A DNA stretch of 30,151 nt from Alphaproteobacteria bacterium UBA3773. GTDB taxonomy: Bacteria > Pseudomonadota > Alphaproteobacteria > RF32 > CAG-239. Shown piece after piece: positions 1-6,540 of this stretch (its first letter is position 1; each line of letters begins with the position of its first letter). The stretch spans positions 1 through 30,151 of the forward strand of contig DFFP01000021.1 in assembly GCA_002372275.1 (NCBI GenBank), given 5' to 3'. A model generated the notes under the pieces. The model did not search any database and was not told where the DNA came from. It was given only the letters and a program-made list of their open reading frames with translations. The position numbers were made by a program, and so were the translations under genes.

Positions 1-1229
1 TTTGAAAGTTCTAAACGCTGTTTGACCCCGAAACGGTGCTGTTCATCGACAACAACAAATGCCAAATCCTTAAAAATCACGTCTTCGGTAAAAAGGGCAT
101 GCGTGCCGATTAAAATATCAATTTCGCCTTTTTGGAGCTTTTCTAAAATTTCGGCACGTTTTTTTCCTTTGATTTTGCCTGTTAAAAGAGCCAATCGAAC
201 ACCGGTGATTTCAGCCCACGACTGCATCGTTTCAAAATGCTGTTTGGCAAGTATCGAAAGAGGCGCCATAATAGCCGCCTGAAAACCTGCTTCAACAGCA
301 TTCAGCATTGCAAGAAAAGCAACAATCGTTTTACCGCTTCCGACATCACCTTGAACAAGTCTTAAGCCCTGAAAAGCTGAATTTTGATCTGCTTCAATTT
401 CTCTTATCACACGCTTTTGTGCATCGGTTAATTCAAAAGGCAAACAAGAGAGAAGCTTTTGCTGCAAAATGCCATTTCCATTGACGATACGTCCCTTTTT
501 TTTCTTATGTTTCAAACGCGCAATGGCAAGGGTGAGTTGATTTGCAAGAAGCTCATCATAAGCCAGTCGTTCTCTTGCTTTGGAAAGGGGACTTAAATCT
601 TCAATCAATTTCGGATGATGAGCTTTTTCAAGAGATTTCTTAAAACTTAAAAAACCTTGTTTCGAAAGAAAATGTTCATCTTGCCACTCGTCAAAATCGG
701 GCAATTTTGAAAGGGAAGAGGAGGCTAAAAAACGCATCATCTTATTTGTAACGCCGTTTGTTAACATATAAACCGGCTCAATATCTTGAATTTCTTGTTG
801 TTTTTCAGAAAGCGTTATATAATCGGGATGATTCATATGAAGCATACCGTTAAACCACTCGATTTTTCCGCTGATCAGGCGCTGAGAACCAATCGGAAGA
901 CTACGCTTAATCGAATCTTTGTAATACTTAAAAAAAGTCAAAGTTAAATCGGCGGTGCCATCGCTGACAATAACGTAGTATGGTTGTTTTTTTGTTTTAG
1001 GCTCAATATGTGTTTGAACAGTCACAAGTCCTGTCCAAATTTTTCCGGCCTGAACGCTTTGAAGAGGGCAGGTATATGTGCGGTCAATAATATTATAAGG
1101 CAAATGCCATAACAAATCGACGATTTTATCACCACCGACAAGGTTGGAAACGAGCTTGAGGTAGCGTGAACCGATTCCTTTAATGGAATCAATTTGGCAA
1201 AAAAGCGGATTTAAAATTTCGGGTCTCAT
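1..1229 (-). CDS. recG: ATP-dependent DNA helicase RecG, 5' part (runs off the window)
   Basis: RecG unwinds branched DNA such as stalled forks and Holliday junctions during recombination and repair. The reverse strand is open from ATG at 1229 to the window edge, giving 409 codons without a stop. The N-terminal wedge/OB part is residues 1 to about 250. The helicase core then begins with Walker A GDVGSGKT and, further on, the Walker B variant DEQH followed by RFGVKQR, which is the RecG signature. The C-terminal helicase lobe lies outside the window. No strong Shine-Dalgarno sequence precedes the start; the upstream sequence is mostly A. The gene is divergent from the LRR locus at 1549. The family identification is secure from the motifs and their order; only the start is somewhat open. 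Confidence 0.95.
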   Translation of the reverse strand, partial: MRPEILNPLFCQIDSIKGIGSRYLKLVSNLVGGDKIVDLLWHLPYNIIDRTYTCPLQSVQAGKIWTGLVTVQTHIEPKTKKQPYYVIVSDGTADLTLTFFKYYKDSIKRSLPIGSQRLISGKIEWFNGMLHMNHPDYITLSEKQQEIQDIEPVYMLTNGVTNKMMRFLASSSLSKLPDFDEWQDEHFLSKQGFLSFKKSLEKAHHPKLIEDLSPLSKARERLAYDELLANQLTLAIARLKHKKKKGRIVNGNGILQQKLLSCLPFELTDAQKRVIREIEADQNSAFQGLRLVQGDVGSGKTIVAFLAMLNAVEAGFQAAIMAPLSILAKQHFETMQSWAEITGVRLALLTGKIKGKKRAEILEKLQKGEIDILIGTHALFTEDVIFKDLAFVVVDEQHRFGVKQRLELS

Positions 1230-1279
1230 GTTTTTTTTATAAGTCATATTTTTTTTAAGCGCAACAGCAAATGTTTAAT

Positions 1280-1308
1280 TTGACATTATGCAAAAAATAC
1301 CGCATAAT
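1280..1308 (+). promoter_or_regulatory. Sigma-70-type promoter for structured leader A
   Basis: TTGACA at 1280-1285, a 17-base spacer, then CATAAT at 1303-1308. Transcription would start near 1315, just before the structured leader that ends in a terminator at 1520. There is no room for another promoter between that terminator and the LRR gene start, so the leader and gene most likely share this promoter. Confidence 0.7.
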
Positions 1309-1337
1309 AAAAACAAGATGAGCATAATGTTCATCTC

Positions 1338-1520
1338 GGGCGTTACAACCCTTTGGTAGTTCAGTCGTTAAAAGCATACGACTTTAAATATATATGCCGA
1401 TTATCTGCCTGATGAGCGGATGTCGGCGAATAAGGCTCATCGCTCAATAAGCCGAGCCGTCTGAATTACCACGGTTTGTAAACATCCGCCCGCTTTTAAT
1501 AAAAAAAGTCGGGTTTTTTT
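1338..1520 (+). ncRNA. Structured RNA leader A with pseudoknot and terminator
   Basis: Helix P1 pairs 1342-1350 with 1473-1483 (core TTACAA/TTGTAA). After a CTT linker, P2 pairs TGGTAGTTCAG (1354-1364) with CTGAATTACCA (1461-1471), 11 pairs with one G-U. Inside lie P3 (GCCGA 1396-1400 with TCGGC 1423-1427) and P4 (GGCTC 1434-1438 with GAGCC 1454-1458), plus a small hairpin AGTCGT/ACGACT. The P3 loop holds GCGGATGT (1416-1423), an exact 8-base complement of ACATCCGC (1482-1489), which sits directly after P1. That makes a pseudoknot abutting the terminator. The same plan recurs at 7472-7690 and 14789-14935 with different helix sequences. All pairings were found by eye; I do not recognise the class. 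Confidence 0.75.
1489..1520 (+). terminator. Intrinsic terminator closing leader A
   Basis: CCCG+CTTTT (1489-1497) pairs with AAAAG+CGGG (1504-1513, one bulged T), followed by seven T. Its first C is shared with the pseudoknot arm. It lies 28 bases before the ATG at 1549, so read-through or anti-termination is needed to express the LRR gene. Confidence 0.8.
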
Positions 1521-1548
1521 GTAACTTTTTATTAAAAGGATGTTTGAA

Positions 1549-2178
1549 ATGAAAAAGATGTTATTTTTAAGTTTGGTTGTTGCATTGTTTTCTGAAAATG
1601 TGTGGGCAGACTGCGAAGAGGGACATCAGTGTTGGAAATGCGGTTCTTCATCGAGTGATTGCTATGCCGATTTTAACCCTGAAACAGGGCATCTTGAAAT
1701 TACTGGAAATGGAAAAATGACAAGTTATCCATGGAGCAGTGTGAAGAGTTCAATTATATCAGCCAATATCAATGGAGTTCAAAATATTGCGGGTCATGCA
1801 TTTCATTGGGCAGCGCTTCAAGAAGTTACAATTGGAGATTCCGTTACTTCAATTGAAAGTTGTGCTTTTAATAGTGCACCTATTAAAGAAATTGTTATTC
1901 CTTCATCTGTTCAAAGTATTGGGGATTATACTTTTTGGGCTAACACAATCGGAAAAGTTTATTGTCCGTCTCATTTGGATTGTAAAACAAATCAATGGGC
2001 AAAAAGCTATACTTCCTATGAAAAAGTCGGTGATTATTATGCTCTGAATGGCAAAATGTATCGAAGCTTGGATAATATGCTTAAAGGTATTGAGATGAAG
2101 CGGATTTATACCGTTTCAGAAGCCGAAGATGCTTTAGGGAAGAATAACAAGAATACTTTTTCCATCCGTTATCGTTAA
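1549..2178 (+). CDS. Secreted BspA-like leucine-rich-repeat protein
   Basis: 209 residues with a cleavable signal peptide (MKKMLFLSLVVALFSENVWA, then a mature start DCEEG). A Cys-rich N-terminal part is followed by short BspA/LRR_5-type repeats such as VTIGDSVTSIESCAF and IVIPSSVQSIGDYTF. LRR_5 proteins are usually surface or secreted adhesion and interaction proteins; the ligand is unknown. The C-terminal tail (RIYTVSEAED...KNTFSIRYR) closely matches that of the LRR protein at 14012-14767. I chose ATG 1549 over ATG 1540 because AAAAGGA at 1534-1540 gives proper spacing only to 1549. The gene follows structured leader A. Its stop overlaps the trxB stop by four bases on the opposite strand. 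Confidence 0.85.
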   Translation: MKKMLFLSLVVALFSENVWADCEEGHQCWKCGSSSSDCYADFNPETGHLEITGNGKMTSYPWSSVKSSIISANINGVQNIAGHAFHWAALQEVTIGDSVTSIESCAFNSAPIKEIVIPSSVQSIGDYTFWANTIGKVYCPSHLDCKTNQWAKSYTSYEKVGDYYALNGKMYRSLDNMLKGIEMKRIYTVSEAEDALGKNNKNTFSIRYR

Positions 2179-3110
2179 GAACCGGATTCGCTTAAAAACT
2201 TTTGTGCACTCATGGCGGCTGTGGCACCGGTGCCGGCTGCGATAATGGCTTGCTGATAAATTTTGTTTTGAACGTCACCGACCGCAAATACGCCTTTGAT
2301 GTTTGTCTCTAAAGTTAAGGGATTTGTGATGATGTAGCCGTCTTCATCAAGGGTGATATATTTTTTAAAAATATCCGTGTTCGGTGTGTGGCCGATGGCT
2401 AAAAAAAGCCCGTCAAATTGAAGCATTTTCTTTTCATCTGTCACCACGTTTTTGACCGTTGCGCCCGTGATGTGGTCATCACCTAAAATTTCATCAATCA
2501 CACTATTCCATATAATTTCGATTTGAGGCGTTTTGAAAAGTCTTTCTTGCAACACATGGTCAGCACGCAAGGCATCCCTTCGATGAATAACGTAAATTTT
2601 GGAAGCAAAATTTGTTAAGTATAGTGCTTCTTCGGCAGCTGTGTTTCCGCCGCCGACAATAGCAACAGATTTGTTTTTATAAAAAAATCCGTCGCATGTG
2701 GCGCAAGTCGAGAGCCCGTGTCCGATATATTTTTTGTGTGCTTCATAATTAAGCCATTTGGGAGAAGAACCGGTTGCAATAATAAGGCAATCGGCTTCAA
2801 AACAGTTTCCGTTTTCAGAACTTAAAATAAATGGGCGCGAACTTAAATCAACTTCGCAGATTTTATCATCTATAATTTGAACCCCGACGTTTAAGGCTTG
2901 TTTTTCCATTTTTTCCATGAGCTCGCTACCCGAAACGGCCAAAGGAAATCCCGGAAAATTTTCGATCTGGTTTGACATGGTGAGCTGTCCACCTTTGTCA
3001 AAGCCTGTAATCAAACAAGGTTTTAGGCCTGCTCTTGCTGCATAAATGGCAGCGGTTAAACCGGAAGGTCCGGAACCTAAAATAATGATTTTTGACTTAA
3101 ATTGTGCCAT
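2175..3110 (-). CDS. trxB: Thioredoxin-disulfide reductase
   Basis: NADPH- and FAD-dependent flavoprotein that reduces thioredoxin in the cytoplasm. At 311 residues it has the normal family length. The FAD-binding GSGPSGLTAAIYAARAG is near residue 12, the redox-active CATC is followed by DGFFYKNK near residue 135, the NADPH-binding GGGNTAAEEA follows, and the C-terminal FAD motif is GVFAVGDVQNK. A good Shine-Dalgarno (AGGAGATTAAA) precedes the ATG. It ends tail-to-tail with the LRR gene, sharing stop-codon bases. It is separated from the next upstream minus-strand gene by a terminator, so it is probably transcribed alone. Confidence 0.97.
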   Translation of the reverse strand: MAQFKSKIIILGSGPSGLTAAIYAARAGLKPCLITGFDKGGQLTMSNQIENFPGFPLAVSGSELMEKMEKQALNVGVQIIDDKICEVDLSSRPFILSSENGNCFEADCLIIATGSSPKWLNYEAHKKYIGHGLSTCATCDGFFYKNKSVAIVGGGNTAAEEALYLTNFASKIYVIHRRDALRADHVLQERLFKTPQIEIIWNSVIDEILGDDHITGATVKNVVTDEKKMLQFDGLFLAIGHTPNTDIFKKYITLDEDGYIITNPLTLETNIKGVFAVGDVQNKIYQQAIIAAGTGATAAMSAQKFLSESGS

Positions 3111-3152
3111 TTTAATCTCCTACAATATTGTTTAATATAAACGGCCTGAAAC

Positions 3153-3184
3153 AAAAAAACAACCTTCTTTTGTAGAAGGTTGTT
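3153..3184 (-). terminator. Terminator of the unknown gene at 3217-3855
   Basis: On the minus strand an 11-pair stem, AACAACCTTCT (complement of 3174-3184) with AGAAGGTTGTT (complement of 3158-3168), is followed by a run of seven T. It separates the upstream gene from trxB. Confidence 0.85.
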
Positions 3185-3216
3185 TTACTAAAATCAAATC
3201 TGAGCTCTTTTAAGGA

Positions 3217-3855
3217 TTACCTGACCGGAATACGACCTGTGCATTGATAGTTACCTGATCTGTCACGTGTGTATACCTCCGCTATTCTCCCGCCGGAATT
3301 GGGCCAGAGAAAATTTCGAGCGATACAACCGGTGGAATTAACCCAGTGTTTTTCACCTTTAATCGGCGTAAAAATCAAGTGTCCGGTTTCGCAGTCATAA
3401 AAGAATTCTTCGCCCTCTTTTTGAACAAGCAGAATATTCCCTGTTGCTGTTCGTTCTAAAGAGACGAAGGTTCCGATGAACTCAGGCAACTGTCCCTTTT
3501 TTGAAATGTAGATTTCATCAACATTTTTCAGCAAAAATGAGCAAGGATGAGTGTCAAGCGCCTTAATCAAGAGGGAAAAATCTTGAAAAGCCCCAAGATC
3601 ACCACCCAGTGTCGAAAAAGTTGCAAAGTCTTCATTGCCATTCTCATTTTTCAGAAACGCAATGTACCCCGTTTGGGTTCTGGCTCTGTCAATTCTTTGA
3701 AGTTCACCGAGAAACACAGGGCCCTTTTGGGAATCTTCCCAAAAAGACGTGTTTTCTAAGTAAAGACCGCGTCGTACACAGCGAGGTCTGGTTGTAAACT
3801 GGTTTGCATTTTTTTCGGACACCATATGTCCGAGAAGTAATTTACTCATAGGCAT
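3217..3855 (-). CDS. Hypothetical protein, no recognised domain
   Basis: About 212 residues, mixed beta-rich composition, no signal peptide or membrane segment that I can see. Four or five cysteines are scattered, and the C-terminal part is rich in G, N, R and W (ending YQCTGRIPVR). The reading frame stays open upstream to 3915, but that stretch is occupied by a near-consensus promoter (TTGACA 3915-3910, TATATT 3892-3887), so translation must begin downstream. ATG 3855 or ATG 3849 are the candidates; neither has a clear Shine-Dalgarno. It has its own promoter and terminator, so it is a single-gene unit divergent from tRNA-Thr. I do not recognise the family and assign no function. Confidence 0.7.
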   Translation of the reverse strand: MPMSKLLLGHMVSEKNANQFTTRPRCVRRGLYLENTSFWEDSQKGPVFLGELQRIDRARTQTGYIAFLKNENGNEDFATFSTLGGDLGAFQDFSLLIKALDTHPCSFLLKNVDEIYISKKGQLPEFIGTFVSLERTATGNILLVQKEGEEFFYDCETGHLIFTPIKGEKHWVNSTGCIARNFLWPNSGGRIAEVYTRDRSGNYQCTGRIPVR

Positions 3856-3886
3856 AATTATTTTTAAATTGTTAAACGTAGCTTTA

Positions 3887-3915
3887 AATATAGATTTGAT
3901 TTGTTTTTTTGTCAA
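3887..3915 (-). promoter_or_regulatory. Sigma-70 promoter of the unknown gene
   Basis: On the minus strand, TTGACA (3915-3910), exactly 17 bases, then TATATT (3892-3887). The predicted start of transcription is near 3880, about 25 bases before ATG 3855. It fixes the coding start downstream of 3880. Confidence 0.8.
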
Positions 3916-3946
3916 TATTATTTTTTAAAAAAACTAAATTATTTAG

Positions 3947-3975
3947 TTGACAAGCAAAAAAACATTTTGTATATA
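3947..3975 (+). promoter_or_regulatory. Sigma-70 promoter of tRNA-Thr
   Basis: TTGACA at 3947-3952, a 17-base spacer, TATATA at 3970-3975. This puts the transcript start near 3982, eight bases before the mature tRNA. It is divergent from the promoter at 3887-3915. Confidence 0.85.
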
Positions 3976-3989
3976 ACGACATTGTCGAT

Positions 3990-4065
3990 GCCGACATAGC
4001 TCAGTTGGTAGAGCAACTGATTTGTAATCAGTGGGTCGGGAGTTCAAGTCTCTCTGTCGGCACCA
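3990..4065 (+). tRNA. tRNA-Thr (anticodon TGT)
   Basis: 76 bases with an encoded CCA. The acceptor GCCGACA (3990-3996) pairs with TGTCGGC (4055-4061), discriminator A. The D-arm contains AGCTCAGTTGGTAGAGC. The anticodon stem ACTGA/TCAGT closes the loop TTTGTAA, anticodon TGT. The T-arm loop is TTCAAGT, closed by a GGGAG/CTCTC-type stem with one mismatch or wobble. The downstream repeats and recombinase remnant suggest this gene served as an integration target. Confidence 0.97.
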
Positions 4066-4073
4066 ATAAAATC

Positions 4074-4110
4074 AAGGGTTTTGGAAATCTCCAAAACCCT
4101 TAAATTTTTT
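4074..4110 (+). terminator. Terminator after tRNA-Thr
   Basis: A perfect 12-pair stem, AAGGGTTTTGGA (4074-4085) with TCCAAAACCCTT (4090-4101), loop AATC, followed by AAATTTTTT. Confidence 0.9.
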
Positions 4111-4112
4111 AG

Positions 4113-4207
4113 GGTGCCGCATCGGTGCCGCATTTTTTTGAACCCGATTAAATGCTAAGAAATTGAAATTGCATGAATTTTCCGGTGCCGCATATTTTTG
4201 GCACCGG
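4113..4207 (+). repeat. Triple GGTGCCGCA repeat downstream of tRNA-Thr
   Basis: Three copies of GGTGCCGCA at 4113-4121, 4124-4132 and 4184-4192. The third is part of an 8-pair hairpin, CCGGTGCC (4182-4189) with GGCACCGG (4200-4207). Short iterated motifs just 3' of a tRNA are typical of integrase arm-binding or attachment regions. With the recombinase stump at 6356-6520 this suggests a former attachment site. I found no second copy of the tRNA 3' end in the window. Confidence 0.5.
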
Positions 4208-4247
4208 GAATAATTTTAAACCAAGTATATTCTGTGATATAGAAACG

Positions 4248-4498
4248 TTAAATATTATTTTCTTTCAAACCATCCGTAATGCTTGTGAAGAAGTCCTTAT
4301 TCCACAGATCAATTGCTAGAGTCCTTGATAAACGGCAAAACATCTTTTTTAGCCGTATTATCTGTTTCTCCTGATAAGTTTTGCCAGTAAATTGATGTTC
4401 GTTGAGTGATATAACGGTGCCAAAGTTTCCAATGTATTCTGATCAAGCTTTTTAAATTCGTCTTCATCAATTCGCAAATCATCAAAAGAATATATCAT
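4248..4498 (-). pseudogene. Small frameshifted gene in the tRNA island
   Basis: On the minus strand a strong Shine-Dalgarno (GGAGGAAAT) precedes ATG 4498, which opens MIYSFDDLRIDEDEFKKLDQ. That frame stops after about 46 codons. The sensible protein appears to continue in another frame (LSGETDNTAKKDVLPFIKD) and then, after a second one-base shift, in a third (DLWNKDFFTSITDGLKENNI), ending at TAA 4250-4248. Joined, this would be a roughly 85 to 105 residue acidic helical protein. The alternative is a genuine 46-codon ORF followed by non-coding DNA. The family is not recognised. Confidence 0.4.
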
Positions 4499-4547
4499 AT
4501 TTCCTCCAGATAGTTGCATTTTTGAAACAATTATTCATCAAAACCAA

Positions 4548-4682
4548 AAATGTTAAAGAATCAACATTCTTTAACATTTCTTTTGAAAAGCCTGTAAAAT
4601 CAGCACTTTTGAAAATGCACCAAATCCGGCAAATAAAAAAAATGTTAAACTTTGCATTCATTGATAGCATTGTTTAACATTT
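4548..4682. promoter_or_regulatory. Two inverted repeats sharing AAATGTTAAA, upstream of the DarT-like gene
   Basis: The first is a perfect 14-base inverted repeat, AAATGTTAAAGAAT (4548-4561) and ATTCTTTAACATTT (4566-4579), spacer CAAC. The second is an 11-base inverted repeat, AAATGTTAAAC (4640-4650) and GTTTAACATTT (4672-4682), spacer 21. The core therefore appears four times in alternating orientation, within 70-200 bases of the start at 4749. A promoter-like TTGAAT (4687-4692) and TATAAT (4708-4713, spacer 15) follow immediately. This resembles operators for a dimeric repressor; hairpins acting in RNA are the alternative. Confidence 0.5.
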
Positions 4683-4748
4683 CTCATTGAATTTATACAA
4701 TATAATTTATAATCTATGGTAATGGAGTAAAATAAAAAGAAGTGATTT

Positions 4749-6338
4749 ATGGCGATTGATAATTCAGTTTTTGTATTTAAATCTAAAAAAATTAAAGATA
4801 ATATTTATAATCTTGAAGGGTATCTGTATTGTAGAAAAGATACCGAAATGGTTCTGTCTGTTTTTTTAGATAAATATCAGCATATCATATCAAACTATAA
4901 CCTGAAAAAAAACACTTCCATTATAGATACTGCAGAAGCTTACAATTATATTTCTACGCACAAGTTTCTTTTACTTTTAGATAAAAGTATTTTGGATTTT
5001 TATTTTGCATATCATTCTACATCTAGCCAAAATCTCTTGAAATTGCGATCTATACAAAGTGATCTTTTATTTTGTAAAACGTTAAAACTGCTGGATAATA
5101 TTGATAAAATTGTAAAAATTACAGAATATGGTCCTGAATTTCCTTCTGATTATCAAAAAAACTTAAATGCAATAAAATGTATATTTAATACTGTAATAAA
5201 ACTTTTTGAACCTCTTCAAGATTTATTGAAAGTGCAGTATTTTATATACTATTATAAAAATTTGGAAACAATAACAGCAATAAATAACTGTCAAAAAAAG
5301 TTATACAAGGCGTTCTCTGCCACAATCAAAAGTGAGAGTTTATCACCATATTCCGAAATTTTAGAGGCAACATATTCGCAAGAATACAAAAAATTGGTTA
5401 CTTTAGAACGGATTAATCAATTCCCTTTTTTGTTACTACATCTCAAACGTTCTTTTCTGACTATTACGCCAGAAGAATATGAAAGAAAACATTATAGATA
5501 CCATTATGGTCAATATCTTAAACAAATTGAAACTTTTATAAAATCTTTTATTCCAGATCCTACGGTGTATGATTTAAGTTATCTGAAAGAGATGTTTAAT
5601 CAATATAGATTATTACATGAAATATTTCTCTCTTATAAGAACATAACTATAGAAGATGAAAAAATTTTGGATTTTCAGCGAAGATATCAAGTTTTACAAA
5701 ATATTATCGACCGCAAAGAACATATTCAAAGTCTGATTGATAAATATCAAGTCAAGTCTATTTATCATTTTACGCCAATATCTAACTTAGATAGTATAAT
5801 GGCTAACGGCCTATTATCTATTACAGAAATGAAAAAAAGAAATATCAAATATGTGTATAACGATTCGATGCGTTTAGATGGTTTGTTAAATGGCATTTGT
5901 TGTTCTATTGGTTTTCCAAACTATAAATTGTTTTTTAAATTCAGGCATACAAATATCCATGAAAAATGGGTTGTATTAGAATTAAGCCCAGATATTTTAC
6001 TAAATATAGACGGTTGTAGGATATTTAGTGAGAATGCTGCCGGAAGCTTATTTAAAATTGTAGAATATCCTATTACCCAATTAGAACAGATATTTTCTAA
6101 AGAATACATTTCAAATGTTAGAGAAAACTTTCACATACCCACAGGGTGTCCTATCAACCCACAAGCCGAATTAATTGTTCCTAATAGTATCCAAGTCAAA
6201 TATATCAAAAGCTTAAATTTTGATAACATTGAAGATGTAGAAAAATATTCTCGTATTTATGATATACAATGCCATTGTAATACAAACTTATTTTCAAAGA
6301 GATCTGATTGGAAAAACTGGGAAAATATCATTGCCTAA
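4749..6338 (+). CDS. DarT-like ADP-ribosyltransferase with large N-terminal helical extension
   Basis: 529 residues. Residues about 336-490 look like the DarT (DUF4433) fold: IYHFTPISNLDSIMANGLL at 337-355, SIGFPNYKLFFKFR at 386-399, and GCPINPQAELIVP, whose Glu474 sits where DarT enzymes carry the catalytic glutamate. DarT toxins use NAD+ to ADP-ribosylate single-stranded DNA and are normally paired with a DarG macrodomain antitoxin; some act in phage defence. Here no DarG follows or precedes. The first 335 residues are mostly helical, rich in K, Y, L and I, and not recognised. Codon use is far more A/T-rich than in the gat or pyrG genes, fitting acquisition with the tRNA island. Domain assignment is from motif recognition only. 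Confidence 0.7.
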   Translation: MAIDNSVFVFKSKKIKDNIYNLEGYLYCRKDTEMVLSVFLDKYQHIISNYNLKKNTSIIDTAEAYNYISTHKFLLLLDKSILDFYFAYHSTSSQNLLKLRSIQSDLLFCKTLKLLDNIDKIVKITEYGPEFPSDYQKNLNAIKCIFNTVIKLFEPLQDLLKVQYFIYYYKNLETITAINNCQKKLYKAFSATIKSESLSPYSEILEATYSQEYKKLVTLERINQFPFLLLHLKRSFLTITPEEYERKHYRYHYGQYLKQIETFIKSFIPDPTVYDLSYLKEMFNQYRLLHEIFLSYKNITIEDEKILDFQRRYQVLQNIIDRKEHIQSLIDKYQVKSIYHFTPISNLDSIMANGLLSITEMKKRNIKYVYNDSMRLDGLLNGICCSIGFPNYKLFFKFRHTNIHEKWVVLELSPDILLNIDGCRIFSENAAGSLFKIVEYPITQLEQIFSKEYISNVRENFHIPTGCPINPQAELIVPNSIQVKYIKSLNFDNIEDVEKYSRIYDIQCHCNTNLFSKRSDWKNWENIIA

Positions 6339-6355
6339 TTAGTTACATTCCTTAT

Positions 6356-6520
6356 CTACACCCTCACATTTTCTACGGCATTGGCGAGCATTTTTTCGTT
6401 GTAGTTAAAATATCTTTGTGTGGTTGAGATATTGCGGTGATTGGCAAGTTTCTGCACCAAACAGATGTTCACGCCGGCATTGACCAGTTTTGATAACATC
6501 AAATGCGCAAACCACTGGCG
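6356..6520 (-). pseudogene. Tyrosine recombinase (integrase), C-terminal remnant
   Basis: The minus-strand frame from 6520 to TAG 6358-6356 encodes about 54 residues (RQWFAHLMLSKLVNAGVN..., then LANHRNISTTQRYFNYN, ending NVRV). This is the C-terminal end of the integrase catalytic domain: the conserved His of the NHRN segment and the nucleophile Tyr in QRYFNY are present. The frame is closed upstream by TGA at 6523-6521, and the rest of the enzyme is missing, replaced by a hairpin-rich repeat. It is the broken mobility gene of the tRNA-Thr island. Confidence 0.85.
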
Positions 6521-6540
6521 TCAGCCGGTGGAAAGCGAAT

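Noticed and set aside
1350..1400. tRNA-like sequence (GGTAGTTCAGTCGTTAAAAG) inside leader A
   Set aside because: It resembles a tRNA D-arm, but no acceptor stem, anticodon arm or T-loop (TTCRANY) follows. The same bases form the 11-pair P2 helix of the leader instead.
4482..4670. Minus-strand 62-codon ORF
   Set aside because: It runs through the 14-base inverted repeat, is Phe/Ile/Cys-rich, has no ribosome-binding site and overlaps the better-supported start at 4498.
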